From: an uncultured Alphaproteobacteria bacterium
Lineage (GTDB): Bacteria; Pseudomonadota; Alphaproteobacteria; Micavibrionales; Micavibrionaceae
Direction of reading: 5' to 3'
Length of the DNA stretch: 36,072 nucleotides
Assembly (NCBI GenBank): GCA_946480475.1
Contig: CAMLJM010000025.1
Location: 1 to 36,072, forward strand
Below, one piece after another: positions 27,189 through 35,070 of the stretch; the stretch's first letter is position 1; the number at the start of each line of letters is the position of its first letter. The notes beneath the pieces were generated by a model. That model had not been told where the DNA came from and made no database searches. It saw nothing but the letters and a program-made list of their open reading frames with translations. Made by a program: the position numbers and the translations under genes.

Positions 27189-27640
27189 ATGAAAATACTT
27201 GTTGTCGGTGGTACAGGAATGCTGGCTGAGACTTCGCAAGAAATGGCAAAGCATGCCAGCAAGTTAACTTTATTAGCGCGATCTCCAGCTACACTTGCTG
27301 AAGAAATAGGTGCTCATGCCATTTCCATGGATTGGTCTGATAAGGACACAGTAAAAAGTGCTATAACAATTCTCCAGAATGATGGCCCTCCTGATTTGTT
27401 GGTCAGCTAGATACATAACAGCGGTTTATGGTGTTTAAGCGATTTTGAAACTCTTTTGGCTCCCGGTGGACGGTCTATTCGCATCCATGGTTCTGCTGCG
27501 GGTCATCCGCAAGTGGGGATCAAAACAGATCCAATTGCGCCCGGTCTATTACTCGCCAGAATGTTGTTTTAGGCTGGGTTAGCGAACAAGGAACGCGCCG
27601 GTGGTTGAGTCACCACGAAATAAGCGCGGGCGTTCTATAA
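27189..27640 (+). pseudogene. Broken short-chain-dehydrogenase-like (NAD(P)-binding) gene
   Basis: The frame starts MKILVVGGTGMLAETS, a Rossmann glycine motif, and runs to a TAG at 27408-27410 where relatives would be expected to have Trp (LLVS-stop-IHNSG). Reading through, the same frame continues with LLAPGGRSIRIHGSAAGHP to about 27540. The homologous ending (NVVLGWVSEQGTRRWLSHHEISAGVL, stop 27638-27640) is then found one frame over, as after loss of one base. Together the pieces make a ~150-residue small SDR-like protein. One nonsense change and one frameshift indicate decay, unless the sequence has errors. The expected Trp and family are from memory. Confidence 0.75.
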
Positions 27641-27690
27641 CCGGAGGCTTTGGTTCTTGTGGGTTAAATGGCGGACAGGGAGGATTGATC

Positions 27691-27715
27691 AAAAATGCTC
27701 GTTTCTTGCATTTTT
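27691..27715. terminator. Hairpin, possible terminator
   Basis: AAAAATGC (27691-27698), a 9-base loop and GCATTTTT (27708-27715): an A/T-flanked stem that could end transcription in either direction, including that of tRNA-Ser on the minus strand. Confidence 0.45.
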
Positions 27716-27747
27716 GCCCCTGCGGGCGCTTCACTGCGTTACGCGTC

Positions 27748-27768
27748 CAAAACGCCTGTGGCGTTTTG
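27748..27768. repeat. Perfect 9-bp inverted repeat
   Basis: CAAAACGCC (27748-27756), TGT, GGCGTTTTG (27760-27768). It is terminator-like or REP-like and is part of the hairpin-rich segment next to tRNA-Ser. Confidence 0.55.
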
Positions 27769-27802
27769 TCGAACCGGATGTTTCTCATCCTATCCCATTC
27801 AC

Positions 27803-27838
27803 CATGAACAAACCCTCGCTAGAGGGGGCTTGTTCATG
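27803..27838. repeat. Long imperfect hairpin abutting the tRNA-Ser 3' end
   Basis: CATGAACAA (27803-27811) pairs with TTGTTCATG (27830-27838), with an inner CCCTC/GAGGG stem and a short loop. One arm overlaps the encoded CCA end of the tRNA. It could guide 3' processing or be part of the adjacent element. Confidence 0.5.
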
Positions 27839-27926
27839 GCGGACAGGGAGGGATTCGAACCCTCGATGAGCTTGCACCCATGCCGCTTTTCGAGAGCGGT
27901 GCATTCAACCTCTCTGCCACCTGTCC
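27837..27926 (-). tRNA. tRNA-Ser(CGA)
   Basis: On the minus strand the acceptor GGACAGG pairs with CCTGTCC, followed by discriminator G and an encoded CCA. The anticodon arm is CCGCT-CTCGAAA-AGCGG, so the anticodon is CGA, reading UCG. A long variable arm (ATGGG...CTCAT) and the T-arm GAGGGTTCGAATCCCTC are present, as expected for a class II serine tRNA. Length is 90 including CCA. It lies 70 bases downstream of the mutS stop on the same strand. Confidence 0.95.
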
Positions 27927-27995
27927 TTAAGGGCTTAAGCGAGGGAAGCCCCTTTATAAGCGGCTGTCATGTGATTTTCAAGGCTTAGTTGCGTA

Positions 27996-30680
27996 TCAGG
28001 CTGTACCCAGTTTCTTTAATTCATAAAGAATATCAAGGGCTTCACGCGGGCTTAGGCTGTCGGGCTGGATGTCCCTCAGGCGTGTTTCTAACGCTGAGGC
28101 TTTAGGCGGCTCCGGTGCTTTTGCAGTGAAGAGCGGCAGGTCATCGGCTAGCTTGGTTACGGTTGCTGTATGTTCGCCTTTTTCCAGTGTTTTCAATACG
28201 GCTTCGGCGCGCGCGATCACAGCGGCAGGCAGACCCGCCAGGCGCGCCACATGAATGCCGTAAGAACGATCGGCAGCGCCTCGGCCCACTGAATGCAGGA
28301 AAACGATATCGCCTTTCCATTCCCTGACCTGCATCGAATGGCAGGAAAGGGCAGGCAGGCGCGATTGTAATGCTGTCAGCTCATGATAATGTGTAGCGAA
28401 GAGAGAGCGGCATTTGTTGCCCTCATGCAAATGCTCAACACAGGCCCATGCGATGGACAGGCCGTCGAATGTGGCGGTCCCGCGCCCGATTTCATCCAGG
28501 ATCACGAGCGAGCGGTCTGTCGCCTGATTAAGGATCGTTGCGGTTTCTACCATTTCAACCATAAAGGTCGAGCGCCCGCGGGCGAGGTCGTCTGACGCGC
28601 CAACACGGCTGAACAGGCGATCTACCAGGCCGATATGTGCTGAAGCAGCGGGCACATAAGCGCCTGTCTGGGCCATCAGCACGATCAGTGCATTCTGGCG
28701 CAGGAAGGTTGATTTACCCGCCATGTTGGGGCCGGTCAGCAGCCAGAGGCGCTGCTGGTTGCTTAAATCGCAATCATTCGGCACAAATTCATTACCGCTG
28801 GTTTTGCGCAGAACCTGCTCCACCACCGGATGACGGCCGCCTTTGATATCAAAGGTCAGAGTCTCGTCAATCGTGGGGCGGATGTAGTTTTCATCGGTGG
28901 CCAGTTGCGCAAAGGCGCTTGCTACGTCCAATGCGGCAACGGCACGGGCATGGTTGCCGATGTCTTCGGACAGGCGGCTGATCTCATCAACCATCTGGCG
29001 GAAAACTTCCAGTTCGATGCCAATTGCTTTATCACTGGCGCTGGAAATATCGCGTTCCAGTTCGGCAAGTTCAGGTGTGGTGAAACGCACGGCGCTTGCC
29101 ATTGTCTGACGATGAATAAAGGGATTATCCGTCGTGTTTTCTTCGCCCTTGCGTACTAACAGCGGGTCAGCCTTCTTGGCGGGGACTTCGATAAAATAGC
29201 CCAGAATGTTGTTATAAGCGATTTTCAGGGAATCGATATTCGTCATCTGCTGGTAACGGGCCTGCAGGGCGGCAATCAGGCGTCGGCTGTCATCACGCAT
29301 CAGGCGTAGTTCATCAAGTTTGGCGCTGTATCCTGCGCGTACAAAACCGCCATCACGTTCCAACGCAGGCAGGTCTTCGGCCAAAGCATCTTTCAGACGG
29401 TCCGCCAACTGTTGTATCATTGGCTGCTGGTGCAGGGCTTCTGAAATATTATCCAGCGCTGGCACTTGTTCATCGATCAGAAAAGCGCGCAGGTTCTCCG
29501 CCTGCTTCAGGCCATCACGGATCATGCCGAGATCGCGTGGGCCGCCACGCCCGACTGTCAGACGACCAAGCGCGCGTTCTATATCCGGCACCTGTTTCAG
29601 TGTGTCCCGTATCAGGCCGCGCAGGCTGGCAGATTTTACGAAGCTTTCAACTTCGTTCAGGCGTTGGTTAATGGCTGTGACATCACAAAGCGGGGCGGAC
29701 AGGCGCGCTTGCAGCATGCGGGCGCCTCCGGGTGTTACGGTGCGGTCAATCGCCGCCAGCAGTGATCCCACTTTCTCGCCCGATAATGTGCGGATTATTT
29801 CAAGATTGCGGCGGGTCGCGAGATCGATCTCCATAATGCCGTTTGCGATGATCTGGCGCGGACGGGAAAGGTGTGGGATTTTACCTTTCTGCGTGCGATC
29901 AATGTAATCAATCAATGCGCCAGCGGCGGCAATCTCGGCGCGGCTAAAGCCGCCAAAGGCATCAAGGGTTCCGACGCCAAATGTGTCTTCCAGGCGTTTG
30001 CGCGCGTTATCACTATCAAACAGGCTGGCCGCTTGCGTTGTTAAGGTATCGCGTATTAGACCCAAAAGTTCGAATAGCGTTTCTTTCTGCACTAAACGAT
30101 CCGGGATGAGCAGTTCGCTGGCGCTGACGCGGGCAATTGCCATGGCGAGATCTTTTTCCAGCACGGGCTGTACCAGAAATTCGCCGGTCGAAAGTTCCAG
30201 CCATGAAAGGCCGTACTGGCCACCAACTTCGCAAAGGGCTGCGAGATAATTATTGCTGCGGGCATCGAGCAGGCCATCTTCGGTTAATGTACCTTGTGTG
30301 ACCACACGAATGACATCCCGGTTTACAAGAGCCTTGGAACCACGCTTTTGTTTGGCTTCTTCCGGGGTTTCGGTCTGGTCGCAAATGGCAACCTTATGGC
30401 CAGCGCGGATCAGTTTGGCCATGTAGGCTTCGTGCGCGTGGAAGGGGACGCCGCACATGGGGATTTCATCGCCCTGTGTTTTGCCGCGTTTGGTAAGTGT
30501 GATATCTAGAATGGCCGATGCCGTGATGGCATCGCTGAAAAACAATTCGTAAAAATCGCCCATGCGATAGAAAAGCAGGCAGTCATGATACTGCGCTTTG
30601 ACGGCGTGGTATTGCGCCATCATGGGCGTATGGCCTTCGGCGACGAAGGCTTCTGCTGTTTTCAGGGCTGTTTGTGACAT
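27996..30680 (-). CDS. mutS: DNA mismatch repair ATPase MutS
   Basis: 894 residues, full length. The mismatch-reading F43-Y44-E45 motif lies in RMGDFYELFF. Connector, lever and clamp domains follow, then the ATPase with Walker A GPNMAGKST (about residues 650-660), Walker B VILDEIGRGT and ATHYHEL. The C-terminus has the usual helix-turn-helix (SPREALDILYELKKL). It recognises mismatches after replication and recruits MutL, which is not in this window. It follows dut by 71 bases; a hairpin in that gap may limit read-through. Confidence 0.97.
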   Translation of the reverse strand: MSQTALKTAEAFVAEGHTPMMAQYHAVKAQYHDCLLFYRMGDFYELFFSDAITASAILDITLTKRGKTQGDEIPMCGVPFHAHEAYMAKLIRAGHKVAICDQTETPEEAKQKRGSKALVNRDVIRVVTQGTLTEDGLLDARSNNYLAALCEVGGQYGLSWLELSTGEFLVQPVLEKDLAMAIARVSASELLIPDRLVQKETLFELLGLIRDTLTTQAASLFDSDNARKRLEDTFGVGTLDAFGGFSRAEIAAAGALIDYIDRTQKGKIPHLSRPRQIIANGIMEIDLATRRNLEIIRTLSGEKVGSLLAAIDRTVTPGGARMLQARLSAPLCDVTAINQRLNEVESFVKSASLRGLIRDTLKQVPDIERALGRLTVGRGGPRDLGMIRDGLKQAENLRAFLIDEQVPALDNISEALHQQPMIQQLADRLKDALAEDLPALERDGGFVRAGYSAKLDELRLMRDDSRRLIAALQARYQQMTNIDSLKIAYNNILGYFIEVPAKKADPLLVRKGEENTTDNPFIHRQTMASAVRFTTPELAELERDISSASDKAIGIELEVFRQMVDEISRLSEDIGNHARAVAALDVASAFAQLATDENYIRPTIDETLTFDIKGGRHPVVEQVLRKTSGNEFVPNDCDLSNQQRLWLLTGPNMAGKSTFLRQNALIVLMAQTGAYVPAASAHIGLVDRLFSRVGASDDLARGRSTFMVEMVETATILNQATDRSLVILDEIGRGTATFDGLSIAWACVEHLHEGNKCRSLFATHYHELTALQSRLPALSCHSMQVREWKGDIVFLHSVGRGAADRSYGIHVARLAGLPAAVIARAEAVLKTLEKGEHTATVTKLADDLPLFTAKAPEPPKASALETRLRDIQPDSLSPREALDILYELKKLGTA

Positions 30681-30707
30681 ACCCTGAATTTACGATAATC
30701 AAGGGAA

Positions 30708-30737
30708 GGGGAAAAGGCCAGAAAAGGGCTTTTCCCC
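30708..30737 (-). terminator. Hairpin between dut and mutS
   Basis: GGGGAAAAG (30708-30716) and CTTTTCCCC (30729-30737) form a perfect 9-bp stem just after the dut stop. The following T-run on the minus strand is weak, so this may be an attenuator or mRNA end signal rather than a strong terminator. Confidence 0.45.
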
Positions 30738-30751
30738 GCTAAAATCGACCG

Positions 30752-31204
30752 TTACCGGGTGCCTGTGGAGCCAAAACCGCCTGCGCCGCGTGATGTTTCT
30801 TCCAGTTCGGCCACAACTTCCCATGTCGCCGTGCTATGACGCGCAATTACCATCTGGGCGATACGCATGCCACGTTCGATAGTGAAAGGTTCTGTGCCGA
30901 GATTGGCAAGAATAATTTTGATTTCGCCGCGGTAATCGGCATCGACGGTGCCGGGGCTGTTCAGTACGGTAACGCCGTTCTTTAATGCAAGTCCTGAACG
31001 GGGGCGCACCTGTGCTTCGAAACCAGCGGGCAGTGCGATGGAAAGGCCTGTCGGGATCAATGTGCGCGCCCCCGGCGTAAGGGTGATAGGTGTATCGATA
31101 GCGGCGCACAAATCCATACCGGCAGATTGTTCGGTAGCATATGCGGGCAACGGGATGCCTTCAGCGTGGGGAAGGGTTGTCAGCGCTACTTTGATTTTGT
31201 CCAT
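30752..31204 (-). CDS. dut: Deoxyuridine 5'-triphosphate nucleotidohydrolase (dUTPase)
   Basis: 150 residues, the normal size of the trimeric enzyme that converts dUTP to dUMP and keeps uracil out of DNA. All five motifs are seen: SAGMDLCA (D31), [30 protein letters not shown] and [10 protein letters not shown] with the Phe that stacks on uracil. GGAGATAAAA precedes the ATG. A strong terminator hairpin lies only about 20 bases upstream of the start. Confidence 0.97.
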   Translation of the reverse strand: MDKIKVALTTLPHAEGIPLPAYATEQSAGMDLCAAIDTPITLTPGARTLIPTGLSIALPAGFEAQVRPRSGLALKNGVTVLNSPGTVDADYRGEIKIILANLGTEPFTIERGMRIAQMVIARHSTATWEVVAELEETSRGAGGFGSTGTR

Positions 31205-31221
31205 TTTTATCTCCTGCTTAT

Positions 31222-31249
31222 AAGAAAGACCCCGCTGTTGCCAGCGGGG
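31222..31249 (-). terminator. Rho-independent terminator after the Ala-rich gene, just before dut
   Basis: CCCCGCTG (31230-31237), loop TTGC, CAGCGGGG (31242-31249): a perfect 8-bp GC stem followed on the minus strand by TCTTTCTTA. It ends the Ala-rich gene and sits 18-25 bases before the dut start. Confidence 0.8.
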
Positions 31250-31288
31250 CCATCCTAGACAATTCCGTGAGAAAGGTCGAGATACAGA

Positions 31289-31915
31289 TTAGTGTGCGCC
31301 GTGATCAGCAGCTGGAGCTGCTTCTTTTGTCGCTTCTGTAGCAGCTTTCGCAGCGTCTTTTGCTTCTGCGGCAGCAGCGTCAGCATCAACTGCAGCATCA
31401 ACGGCTGTTTGTGCGGCTGCATCAGCGGAAGCAGCAGCGTCTGTAGCAACAGCAGCTGCATCAGCAGCGCCTTCAGCTTTTACAGATGCTTTTGCAGCCA
31501 GGCATTCAGCGGCTGCTTTCTGTGTTTTCTCTGCATCAGCTGTACCCATGGCGGCTGTAGCAGCAGCTTCGAGTGTTGAGCAGTCAGGAGCAGGTGCTGG
31601 AACAGCTGGCGCCACTTCTGTCGTCGTTGTTGTAACTTCCGTTGTTGTCGTTGTGACTGAGCCATCAGCGCCAACTTCTGTTGTTGTAGCAACAGGTGTT
31701 TCTGTCACTTCAACCGCTACAGTGCCTTCGGCAGCGGGAGCGCCAGCTTCAGCGATGATGATGCTTTCTTCGTTGATATCACCAGCAGCTGGTGCAATTG
31801 TTGCAACCTGATCACCTTTAGCGGTGAAGAAATTATCATATACGAGGTAAGCGCCTGCGAGGCCTGCAACCATCACGGCGACGGCTGGTGTAATATTGCG
31901 AAGAATGTTGCTCAT
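31289..31915 (-). CDS. Membrane-anchored alanine-rich low-complexity protein, unknown function
   Basis: 208 residues. One hydrophobic N-terminal segment (about 9-27) acts as uncleaved anchor or signal. A Thr/Glu/Val and Pro-rich linker (TTTTTEV repeats, 74-110) follows. Then comes a segment with two cysteines (C112, C138; possible disulfide), and residues 145-200 are over half alanine, spaced by Asp/Glu/Lys. That tail should form a long helix and resembles LEA-like or Lpp-like low-complexity sequence. The layout suggests an envelope-spanning or stress-related protein, but I recognise no family. GGGAA precedes the ATG and a strong terminator follows, so it is probably monocistronic. Confidence 0.75.
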   Translation of the reverse strand: MSNILRNITPAVAVMVAGLAGAYLVYDNFFTAKGDQVATIAPAAGDINEESIIIAEAGAPAAEGTVAVEVTETPVATTTEVGADGSVTTTTTEVTTTTTEVAPAVPAPAPDCSTLEAAATAAMGTADAEKTQKAAAECLAAKASVKAEGAADAAAVATDAAASADAAAQTAVDAAVDADAAAAEAKDAAKAATEATKEAAPAADHGAH

Positions 31916-32068
31916 TTTATTATTTCCCTAGTTCACGGAAGTAAAACCTGAAAGCCCAACCCCGGACTTTCCTGAGGCTGTTTTCTATAAGAGAAATAAG
32001 GAAAAATCGTGGCAGATGCAACGTCTAGCGCTATGAAATCCCAAGGAAAATAGGAAATCTGTGGATAA

Positions 32069-32827
32069 TCAGGTCTTCAGTCCCTGATGGATGGCGGCAA
32101 TGCCAAAGCTCAGGTTTGTGAATTTGGCGGTTGCAAACCCGGCGGCGGCCATGCGCTTTACCAATTCACGCTGTGGCGGAAATTTTCTAATACTTTCAAT
32201 AAGATACTGGTAACTGTTGCGATCTTTGGCAATAAGCTGACCCATGCGGGGGATCAACATTTCAGAATAACGGTCGTAAAGAGGGCCTAAAAACGGATCT
32301 TCCACGCGACTGAACTCAAGGCAGAAGAAGCGGCCACCTGGCTTCAAAACGCGGTAAGCATCGGCCAGGGCATTATCAATCCGGGTCACATTCCGCAGGC
32401 CAAAAGCAATGGTGTAAACATCAACGCTGTTATCGGGTACGGGCAGGCATTCAGCATTGCCTGTAACCCATTCGAAATCATTGACCCATCCCTTGTTCAA
32501 GGCACGGTCGCGCCCCACACGCAGCATCTCCGTATTGATATCGCAGATCGTGATTTTTGCTGTAGGACCAGCAGCCTTACGGATACGAAATGCGATGTCC
32601 CCGGTGCCGCCTGCAACATCCAGGTAATTTAAACCTGGCTTGGGGCGTATCATGCGGATAAGGCGGTCTTTCCAAAGACGATGGACGCCTCCAGACATGA
32701 CATCATTCATGATGTCGTAATTGTCTGCGACTGAGTCAAACACATCGCGCACCAGGCCTGCTTTATCGTCAGCCTTGACGCGTTTTGTACCAAACCACTC
32801 ACCTTCAGGATTAAGCTTTTGTTTCAT
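32069..32827 (-). CDS. ubiE: Ubiquinone/menaquinone biosynthesis C-methyltransferase UbiE
   Basis: 252 residues, SAM-dependent methyltransferase acting on the quinone ring. It has FDSVADNYDIMNDVMSGGVHRLWKD, SAM motif I DVAGGTGD (70-77), GNAECLPVPDNSVDVYTIAFGLRNV and VLKPGGRFFCLEFSRV, all typical of UbiE. The C-terminal region is SFGIAAIHQGLKT. It begins 39 bases after an unknown gene on the same strand and may share its transcript. Quinone supply links it loosely to respiration. Confidence 0.95.
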   Translation of the reverse strand: MKQKLNPEGEWFGTKRVKADDKAGLVRDVFDSVADNYDIMNDVMSGGVHRLWKDRLIRMIRPKPGLNYLDVAGGTGDIAFRIRKAAGPTAKITICDINTEMLRVGRDRALNKGWVNDFEWVTGNAECLPVPDNSVDVYTIAFGLRNVTRIDNALADAYRVLKPGGRFFCLEFSRVEDPFLGPLYDRYSEMLIPRMGQLIAKDRNSYQYLIESIRKFPPQRELVKRMAAAGFATAKFTNLSFGIAAIHQGLKT

Positions 32828-32866
32828 ACGCGGCAGATTAGCAGGGCTGCCTTTTGTATGAAAGAC

Positions 32867-33385
32867 TTAACTTTTGACGAGTTTTAGCGGCTTGAGGTGG
32901 GGCGGGATAAAGTTGATTTTTGTCCAGTTTTGTTCAGCGCCAAACATCAGGGAAATAACCTGATTAAGGCTGGGGCCTGATCTCTTGTTGATGGGATTGA
33001 TACGGTCCTCACGGTTGAAATCGCCGTGCAGGCACATTTCCGATGGGCTATCGTTGTTCATAAAACGAAAGCGCACAAGTATTTCTTCATTCCACGTCAA
33101 TTTGGTCTCGGGATCGACAAAGCGGCCCAACCCTTCAAAGATAATGGGGTTAGGCAGGTCTTTCTGGCTTTTCATGTCGAATGTACCCCGTTTCAGCAGC
33201 GGAATTTCTGTGTCCCGGAAAAACTGCAGGTAGGAAGCGATTTCAAACGGGGTTCTTGCGTTGGCAGTCAAAGTGCTTCCCCGACTGCTTTCCATGGAGA
33301 TCGTTACCTGGCCCATGTTCAATGTGCAGTGGTCAGCCCTGTGATTGAAAAGCCGCGTAAGCCAGCGGGCTTCTTCGTATTCCAT
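32867..33385 (-). CDS. Hypothetical protein, unknown function
   Basis: 172 residues, not recognised. No signal peptide or membrane helix is visible and composition is ordinary, suggesting a cytoplasmic mixed alpha/beta protein. Notable stretches are LFNHRADHCTLNMGQVTISMES, LPNPIIFEGLGRFVDPETKLTW and EILVRFRFMNN. GGGAGAG at good spacing supports the ATG at 33385. It precedes ubiE by 39 bases on the same strand and is divergent from murJ. Confidence 0.7.
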   Translation of the reverse strand: MEYEEARWLTRLFNHRADHCTLNMGQVTISMESSRGSTLTANARTPFEIASYLQFFRDTEIPLLKRGTFDMKSQKDLPNPIIFEGLGRFVDPETKLTWNEEILVRFRFMNNDSPSEMCLHGDFNREDRINPINKRSGPSLNQVISLMFGAEQNWTKINFIPPHLKPLKLVKS

Positions 33386-33480
33386 TATTATGCTCTCCCT
33401 GTATTCTTCTTAGGCATATTTCTACAGGGGCTTGTCATGGATATGCAAGTGTCTTTATTGTAGGGCGGGTTAGGAAAATC

Positions 33481-35070
33481 ATGAAATTAATCAAGGCGAT
33501 GGCAACAGTGGGCGGGCTGACCGGGGTTTCCCGGATTGTCGGCTTTATCCGCGATATGATGACGGCCTATTTTCTGGGGGCGGGGCCGGTGGCAGATGCT
33601 TTCGTTGTGGCGCTCAAACTGCCGAACTTTTTTCGCCATGTGACAGCAGAGGGTGCGTTTAGCGTATCCTTCGTACCGCTTTATTCCGAGACATTGCAAA
33701 AAGAAGGTGAAGCCGAAGCCGGGAAGTTTGCCGGGCAGGCTTTCATGACCATGCTGGCTATACTCAGCATATTCACCCTTATTATTATTGTAGCGATGCC
33801 GTGGGTGATTTATGCAATTGCCCCGGGTTTTAAGGCAGGGACCGTACAGTATGATCTGGCGGTTGGTATGTCGCAGATTACATTCCCTTACTTGCTGCTG
33901 ATGTCTTTGGCGGCTTTAGTCGGTGGTATGCTGAATGCGCACGACAAGTTCGGACCTTTTGCGGCAGCCTCCATCTTCTTCAATATATGCCAGATCGGAT
34001 TCATGCTGATTGCCGATCAGTTCCTGACCGTAGGTCATGCGCTATCATGGGCTGTATCAATCTCGGGTGTCATTCAACTGGCTTGGCTGTGGTGGTATCT
34101 GCGTAAATACAAAATTCAATTGCCCATGGTATGCCCTCATATGACGGAAAAGGTTCGCAAGCTGTTCAAATTGATGGGACCCGGTGTTTTGGGCGCGGGC
34201 ATTATTCACGTCAATTTATTTGCCGATATCATGATTGCGTCATTCCTGTCTGCCGGCGCGATTTCAGCCCTTTATTATGCGGACCGCCTGTTTCAGTTAC
34301 CATTGGGTGTAGTCGGTATTGCCGTGGGTACAGCATTGTTGCCAATGCTGACCAAGGCTTTGACAGCAGGCAATACGGAGGAAGCACGTGATCTGTTTAA
34401 CCGCGCTCTGGAATATTGCTTGTTCTTTACCATGCCTGCTGCTGTGGCGCTGGTGTTTGTGACCCACGATATTATGTCCGTGCTTTTTGAGCGTGGAGAG
34501 TTTAGTGCGTCAGATACGGCACGCGCTGCGCCTGCACTGGCATGTTTATCGATTGGTCTGCCCGCTTATGTGGGTGTGAAAATTTTTTCATCCGCTTACT
34601 GGTCCCGTCAGGATACCAAGACTCCGGTTAAAATTGCGGCCACTATGGCGATTGTGAATATTGGCGTGGCATTATTGCTGACGCGATTTATGGATGTTGC
34701 AGGTATCGCTCTTGCCACAGGTCTTGCGGGATGGGTGCAGTGTTACTTCCTATGGAAGGGGCTGAAAGGGAATGAGGCAACAGCGTTTGATGAGCGTCTC
34801 AAAAAAACCGTTCCTAAGATTGTTGCCTGCTCCTTGCTGATGGGGGTTTGCCTGTTGGGTATGTCTTGGGGGTTGCAGCCCTGGTTTAAGAAGTCGTTTG
34901 GCCATGAAGTCGCGGCATTGGGGCTGCTTGTTTCCGGTGGTGGTGCGATTTACTTTATTGCCGCCCACTTTACAGGTGTTCTACGTTTTAGCGATCTCAG
35001 AAAATATTTTGTTAGACGCCGCAAAACAACTCCGCTAGAAGCGACGACAATACAAGAGGATGATCTATGA
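33481..35070 (+). CDS. murJ: Lipid II flippase MurJ (MviN)
   Basis: 529 residues with about 14 membrane helices, MOP superfamily. It moves the peptidoglycan precursor lipid II across the inner membrane. Residues essential in E. coli MurJ are conserved at the same numbers: R18, R24, D39 and R52, within SRIVGFIRD, ADAFVVALKLPNFFR and AEGAFSVSFVP. AGGA precedes the ATG. The stop overlaps the trpS ATG (ATGA), so the pair is translationally coupled. Confidence 0.96.
   Translation: MKLIKAMATVGGLTGVSRIVGFIRDMMTAYFLGAGPVADAFVVALKLPNFFRHVTAEGAFSVSFVPLYSETLQKEGEAEAGKFAGQAFMTMLAILSIFTLIIIVAMPWVIYAIAPGFKAGTVQYDLAVGMSQITFPYLLLMSLAALVGGMLNAHDKFGPFAAASIFFNICQIGFMLIADQFLTVGHALSWAVSISGVIQLAWLWWYLRKYKIQLPMVCPHMTEKVRKLFKLMGPGVLGAGIIHVNLFADIMIASFLSAGAISALYYADRLFQLPLGVVGIAVGTALLPMLTKALTAGNTEEARDLFNRALEYCLFFTMPAAVALVFVTHDIMSVLFERGEFSASDTARAAPALACLSIGLPAYVGVKIFSSAYWSRQDTKTPVKIAATMAIVNIGVALLLTRFMDVAGIALATGLAGWVQCYFLWKGLKGNEATAFDERLKKTVPKIVACSLLMGVCLLGMSWGLQPWFKKSFGHEVAALGLLVSGGGAIYFIAAHFTGVLRFSDLRKYFVRRRKTTPLEATTIQEDDL

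Larger units (their letters stand above)
27668..27851. repeat. 168-bp hairpin-rich segment flanked by a duplicated tRNA-Ser 3' end
   Basis: The 16 bases ATGGCGGACAGGGAGG occur at 27668-27683 and again at 27836-27851, where they are the 3' end of tRNA-Ser (complement). Between the copies are three inverted repeats at 27691-27715, 27748-27768 and 27803-27838. A duplicated tRNA 3' end is the usual trace of site-specific integration. No integrase gene is present, so this may be a remnant or a miniature palindromic element. Confidence 0.55.

Noticed and set aside
27695..27988. Reading frame across the tRNA-Ser region giving MADREGFEPSM and similar
   Set aside because: This is the antisense translation of the tRNA gene and its hairpins, a well-known false protein.
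29320..29907. 195-codon frame opposite mutS
   Set aside because: Arg/Ser-rich and antisense to a fully conserved gene; no ribosome site.
32047..32086. Short inverted repeat ATCAGG...CCTGAT at the ubiE end as a terminator
   Set aside because: Only six pairs, it overlaps the coding end and has no T-run.
33026..33463. 145-codon plus-strand frame overlapping the 172-residue gene and reaching the murJ upstream region
   Set aside because: The minus-strand frame has a good ribosome site, balanced composition and operon context; this frame looks like its shadow, though the call is less certain than the others.
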